64,000 nt of DNA from Lagopus muta. Its lineage: Eukaryota; Chordata; Aves; Galliformes; Phasianidae. Of this stretch, positions 59,191 to 64,000 are shown in pieces. Position 1 is the stretch's first letter; each line of letters opens with the position of its first letter. The stretch is from contig NC_064433.1 of the NCBI RefSeq assembly GCF_023343835.1, positions 30,659,214 to 30,723,213 of the forward strand, written 5' to 3'. Below the pieces are notes generated by a model, which was not told where the DNA came from, searched no databases, and worked only from the letters and a program-made list of their open reading frames with translations. The position numbers were made by a program, and so were the translations under genes.

Positions 59191-61436
59191 TGCTCAGATG
59201 GAGGTAAAGGGACGTAATTGGTAACCTTTCCAGGTTAAGCACATGGAAGAATTACTTTGCCATGAAGATTTCAGCTTTGGCGGAGCAAGTTGCTATTACC
59301 TCTACCTGAGCCTTGTTACCTTTTTACATTACTGATTAGATGTGGCACTTAGGGATGCCCAGGTGTGTGTTGACTGACATCTCCTCTCCCATTCCTTTAT
59401 GCAGCTGGTGCACTGCAGTAAGTTGTGAATGCACTCTTCTTCCTTCTACTGCTAAGAGTCTCTTAGCATGTCCCAGCGGAACAAGATCAAAAAGAGCTGG
59501 ACTAGAAGTAGGAGGCAGGAAGAAGGAGTCATTAGGATACTTGCTTGCATCGTGTGTAACCTTGATTAAATTACTGTGCTCTTCCCAACAAAAAGCTTTG
59601 CAAACACTATTTTGCTCTTATAAACTTTCATACCTGATGTTTCTGCAGCTCATACCGCAACAATGATCTGAGGTTGTAGAGTACTGCAGTTGCAAGAAAG
59701 AGTGGAAGGGAGCATCTACGGGAAGGTTATACCTCTGCTCTACCTCAGTACAATAAGAAACCTCCTTGGAGTTTGAAGAGCTGCTCCCTCTTTTTGTGTT
59801 TGCTCACCTAGTAGTGGCTTTTAGCATGTATATCATACTGGGCAAATAAAAAGCACACACGGAGAGTGTGGTCTACATATGATAAATTTTCTTCCTGCAT
59901 TTTCAGGTTTGAACATTAACTGCATACAGCCAGGAAGAAGTATGAATATATAGACAGTAAAAGTACCATGCAGTTTCATGTCATGCAAGCCTAGAGTACA
60001 TGCATTTTTCGAAGAGACTTTTAAAACACAACATCAGTACAAATGATAGAATACATCCAGGATGGAAGAAGGACTTCATATGTATCAATTAACAATAGTG
60101 TATGATGGGTGTAGTATTTATAACAGCTGTTAGGAGCTCTAAAGCGACACTACATTTATGGAATTTTCCATGGAGCTCTAAATATTCAGGTCACATACGC
60201 AGTTAAATTTCCAGCAGTGGCAGTACAGATAAAAGCACTCCAACCGTATGCCATAATTGTGCTCTATTTAGAGAGTGCAGCAACTCAGGCATTTTCACAG
60301 CAGTCCTCTTAGATACGGTATACATTCTGCTTTACAAATGCCATTTCATTAGCACATGTAACATGTAGCATGCTGCTCCTAGAAAAGAAAAAGAGAGAGT
60401 GTGCTGCATTTCAGTGGGGAATACACGTATAGAAGTAGAAGAAGGAAAAGAAAAACAGTGAGAAACATAACATATTCAGCTACGTCTTTTACACAGAGGT
60501 CCTCTGCAGAACATCAAAGTCCATTTTGTAGGAAGACTCAAGTAAGTGACAGTAATTTGAATATCAAGCAAATACATATTAAGAAGGCTTAATTGATTAG
60601 AAATTGTTCCTTCTGAACATTGAGTTGTGACGCATAATAGCGTAACACAGATAGGGTATGTTTTCGTAACACAGTGAACAAGGATTTGTGTTTTGCAAAT
60701 TATTGGTAGCACTGCTAAACTAGCTATAATTTCAAACTGAAAGTATTATAACATTATTTTATTATAATGTAATGCTAATTATTAGCACATTCAGCATGCA
60801 CTAAACCATCAAATCTGCCCAAGATCAGACCATATGCTAAAAATAAAGGAAACATCACTGTATCACTGTAATGAGTTCAAAGTAAAACACAAAGAAGAGA
60901 ACACTGGAGCTAAAAAGCACGCTTTAGTTTACCATTCCTAGAACTCATGCTTGGCTTCTTAGTATCAATTTTGATTCAACAGCATGGTTATGTGAGATCA
61001 GGTAGCCATGGTAAGTAGGTCAATCAGATGAAGTTACTGGTCTTGTTAGACTTATGAATAAAATATTTTTACTTCTATTTACAACAGAATGTGCTCCATT
61101 TTGATCTGCAAATATATTAATTGGATTTAAGATTTATTGTGATTGTAAAATTTGCTCATGCTCCAAATGTGGATTACTAAACTCTGTAAGTCACTTTTTT
61201 TGTGGCTTATTTTTTATGAATTCAGTACATATTAGAGGAAGGTGATGAAATACATTAACCTTGTACCTTCACTGAGGGAAAAGCCCAAAGGAAACAGAGA
61301 GACCTTTTGCTTGCTCCTTCAGGCTTATCCTGTCCTTTGTCCTGTGGTATCTGGGTAATTTGTCCCATTCAGAAGTACAGTTATGTGTCACCCAAGGAAA
61401 CTTCAAGGAAGTCTGTGCTGAGGTCACAACTGGGAT

Positions 61437-61462
61437 CAAGGCTATGGCTAAGGCTATGGCTA
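61437..61462. repeat. Short tandem duplication, AAGGCTATGGCT
   Basis: Two copies of a 12-bp unit in direct tandem. Confidence 0.8.
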
Positions 61463-64000
61463 GTACATGCCCACAATCATTGGTTGCTGGATATGTTTTC
61501 TGAAGCCAAGAAAGCTAGTTATAAAACAATAGATTGTTCTGGTGTGTCTATCAGATGAATTTTACAACATTACTGCCCCAGTGGCCACCTTCTTCCTCTC
61601 TCACAGGAGTTTGCAGCCCCTTTGACACAGCTGGAAGAAGGGAATGCCTAATTCAGGTCCCACCTCAAGCTCATCTTAGAATATATGGGCCAGAATTATC
61701 AACAAACTTGTGAGTAGCAAAACCTCCACCAAGTGAGGGCTGGACAAATACACATTCCCGCCATCCTACTTGCTTTGGGTCCAGTTAGATGGGCAGAGAA
61801 ATGAGAAGGCTTGTGGAAAGAGTCAGAGCTCTGTGAGCCACCTGGAGGGACACTGTGACTGCTGCATGGGCTCCTTTCCATACGTCAGAATCCCTTTTTT
61901 TTCCCTTTCTTTGCACACCTAGCTCATCTAGGTAACAGGGCAGAAACTTTAGGTGACACCTGAAATGGGGCAGGGACTGACTATTCAGAAGCTCCCAGGA
62001 CTCTGCCCTCGACATCTAGATTTACTGAATTGCTATCCACATTAGGAGATATTCCTGCTTAGGTATAACAATTTAGAGCCAAGGAAGGGCAGGAGAAAAC
62101 GAAAGGCAGAGAACATAGTCCTCTTTCTGCAAGTTTAGTGTCTCACAAAGCAATTGTGATAACTTATACCTAGTTTCAAGACAGCATTGATTCTTGCCAT
62201 TCTTATCAGATTTTGACCATTTCACAGCTTGCAGAGCACAAAGCTATTGCGGAATAGCAAACAACTTCAGTTGTAGGCCTTCTTCCAGCCAGCTGCCCTC
62301 AAAAGTCTCCAAGGGAGATATGAATTTCCAGACTAATTTAACTGACTCAGGTTGTTAAAGAAGCAATACTGGAAATAAAAACAAAATCTTCACTGTTAGA
62401 GGTATCTGGACAGAAATGGCCGAATAGCTTTTCAAAACTTCTATTCTAAACCTTTGACAAAAATGTCTGATTTATCTCAGTAATATGTAAGACCACACTG
62501 GACTTAAATATCTTTGTTTTCATGCATCGATTTGGGGTTTATTACAGACATGCTTAACCTGGATGTCACAGGTGTAGAGTAAAATTGTAAATGTATATGG
62601 ATGCAACCATGGAATAACAGTGAGATATATTTATTAAGGTGCATGCAATGCCTTATAATACTGTGGCTTTAAACAATCAGAAAAAAATAATTTTCTTCAT
62701 CTATCTCAACAATATTTCAGTGGCATTTTTATTTTCCACAATATTGTGATTTATGACTGATAAATATGAAGCAGGCATTAGAAGCTATATAAGCAGGACT
62801 TGATCATCCATCAAGCAGACCAATCTGATGGCCTGAGAAGGCTACTGATTATATCAGGGTTTTATTTTTCTGTTACTCTTGGTTACATCTTTCAATAGGC
62901 AGTGACTTCCATACTGAACTATTTGTACCGTCTGTTCTTGCAGGTAATGTAGGCCACCTCAAAATCAGGGAAAGAAGCAACAAAGCAGCTCTTACTGACC
63001 CCTTTGATTTAATTTTGCTGTGTTCCTCTGCCTGCACGGTGCAACATAATAGAAAGAAAAATAAAGTTGAGCAGTCTGAATACACTCTTAGTGCATGCAG
63101 GTCACTTGATCCATTATCTGGCAGGCCCTAACACATGAGCTTCAGAGCTAATAAAGCTGTATGGCTGGAAACTGCATGGCTCAGTTTCTGCATCTAAAGC
63201 TAATGTAAATAAATCATCAGCTATTTTTATTTAATTTATTTATTTTTGATTCCCTTTTCCCTGCAGATGAAAATTAGAGAGTTTATCACAAAAGTACAGA
63301 CAACATTTCAAATGCTGCCTCCCTTAAAAAGCTGAAAAACTGCATGGAGCTAACCTTTGTGTCCTTCTAAGTCTGAACTCTCAAATCCAGTTCAATCTTA
63401 TGATCAAGTCATTTGGAAGAATTAACGCAGTAAAATAGGCAGTTTGCCAAGACTTTTTCACACTGTTTCTATTCTGCCAATTCAATTACAAATTAACTCT
63501 TTACAAAGCCTAATAATATGTAGTGAATCAATAAGCAAAAAGAACAAAGAAGATATGTTTGATCATGTTACAGCATAAAGAGTCACAAAGAGTACAGCAC
63601 AAACAGTACTTCTGGAAAATGGATATCAGACACCTATATTTATGCTGCGACAGATTCAAATCAGTGCAATGATTTGAATGAATGTGTATGAAATTAGTGT
63701 ATGAAATTAAACAACCATTCAAATGTAAATCTATTGGAAATGAAGATTATTTCATTATCACATTGAAATATCAAAAGTCAGTGATGCTAAGCAGAAATCT
63801 CTTAGTTCTGTGTTGGATAATAAAACATTTAAATACTTTGCCTGCTGAGGCTGAAACACTGAATGCATTATAACTTCTATGTTTAGCACCAAATTAAAAA
63901 TAAGTTGGTTATTTACTGCTAATCACTGCTACTCTCATCATGGCTTCTATTAGAATTGTTTTGGACACACTGGCAGGGGTACATTTCTAAACTGTTGTAA

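Larger units (their letters stand above)
55151..64000. other. Intergenic, about 8.8 kb, no gene supported
   Basis: Contains the longest single-frame ORF in the window (plus, 55985-56479, 164 codons), which has no recognised domain. Also a T14 run near 58066 and a faint CR1-like stretch near 59.1 kb. The rest is AT-rich unique sequence. Confidence 0.55.

Overview
The window is vertebrate nuclear DNA, almost certainly from a bird and most likely a chicken-like galliform. The reasons are intron-split coding sequence with GT..AG junctions, an AT-rich and CpG-poor background, several CR1 LINE 3' ends carrying the avian octamer tail related to TGATTCTA, a decayed mariner like those of chicken, and no dense ORFs. 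Nearly all single-frame ORFs outside the SLC38A4 exons are chance or repeat-derived.

Left end, about 0.5-10.2 kb, minus strand: one real gene, SLC38A4 (SNAT4, a sodium-coupled neutral amino acid transporter). I resolved 12 consecutive coding exons (10061 down to 482). Their phases close exactly at every junction and give 434 continuous residues, including the N-terminus, the first transmembrane motif and the whole glycosylated extracellular loop. The last ~113 residues expected from the human protein lie beyond the left edge. The start-codon exon also carries a short uORF and an alternative in-frame ATG. In mammals SLC38A4 belongs to a co-oriented cluster with SLC38A1 and SLC38A2.

10.2-15.8 kb: 5' flank of SLC38A4. 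It holds three unproven candidate non-coding exons: a TATA-driven one at about 10730-10830, a FOXA-like one ending at 11659 on the minus strand, and a plus-strand one at 11099-11215 with good splice signals.

15.8-64 kb: no protein-coding gene that I can support. The region is a repeat-bearing intergenic stretch with CR1 fragments at 15.85-16.36, 18.67-18.88, 18.96-19.33, 38.10-38.32, 42.41-43.24, 49.25-49.34 and 54.84-55.15 kb. A mariner at 41.3-43.3 kb is split by one of these CR1 copies, and a short mariner end lies at 19.9 kb. A 268-bp pure-pyrimidine CTCCT minisatellite sits at 37.21-37.48 kb, with several microsatellites and long T tracts elsewhere.

I did not find an undescribed system. 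The best leads are regulatory (upstream ORF and start-site structure, candidate first exons, a possible divergent transcript) and structural (the pyrimidine tract, the inverted CR1, the CR1-in-mariner nest).
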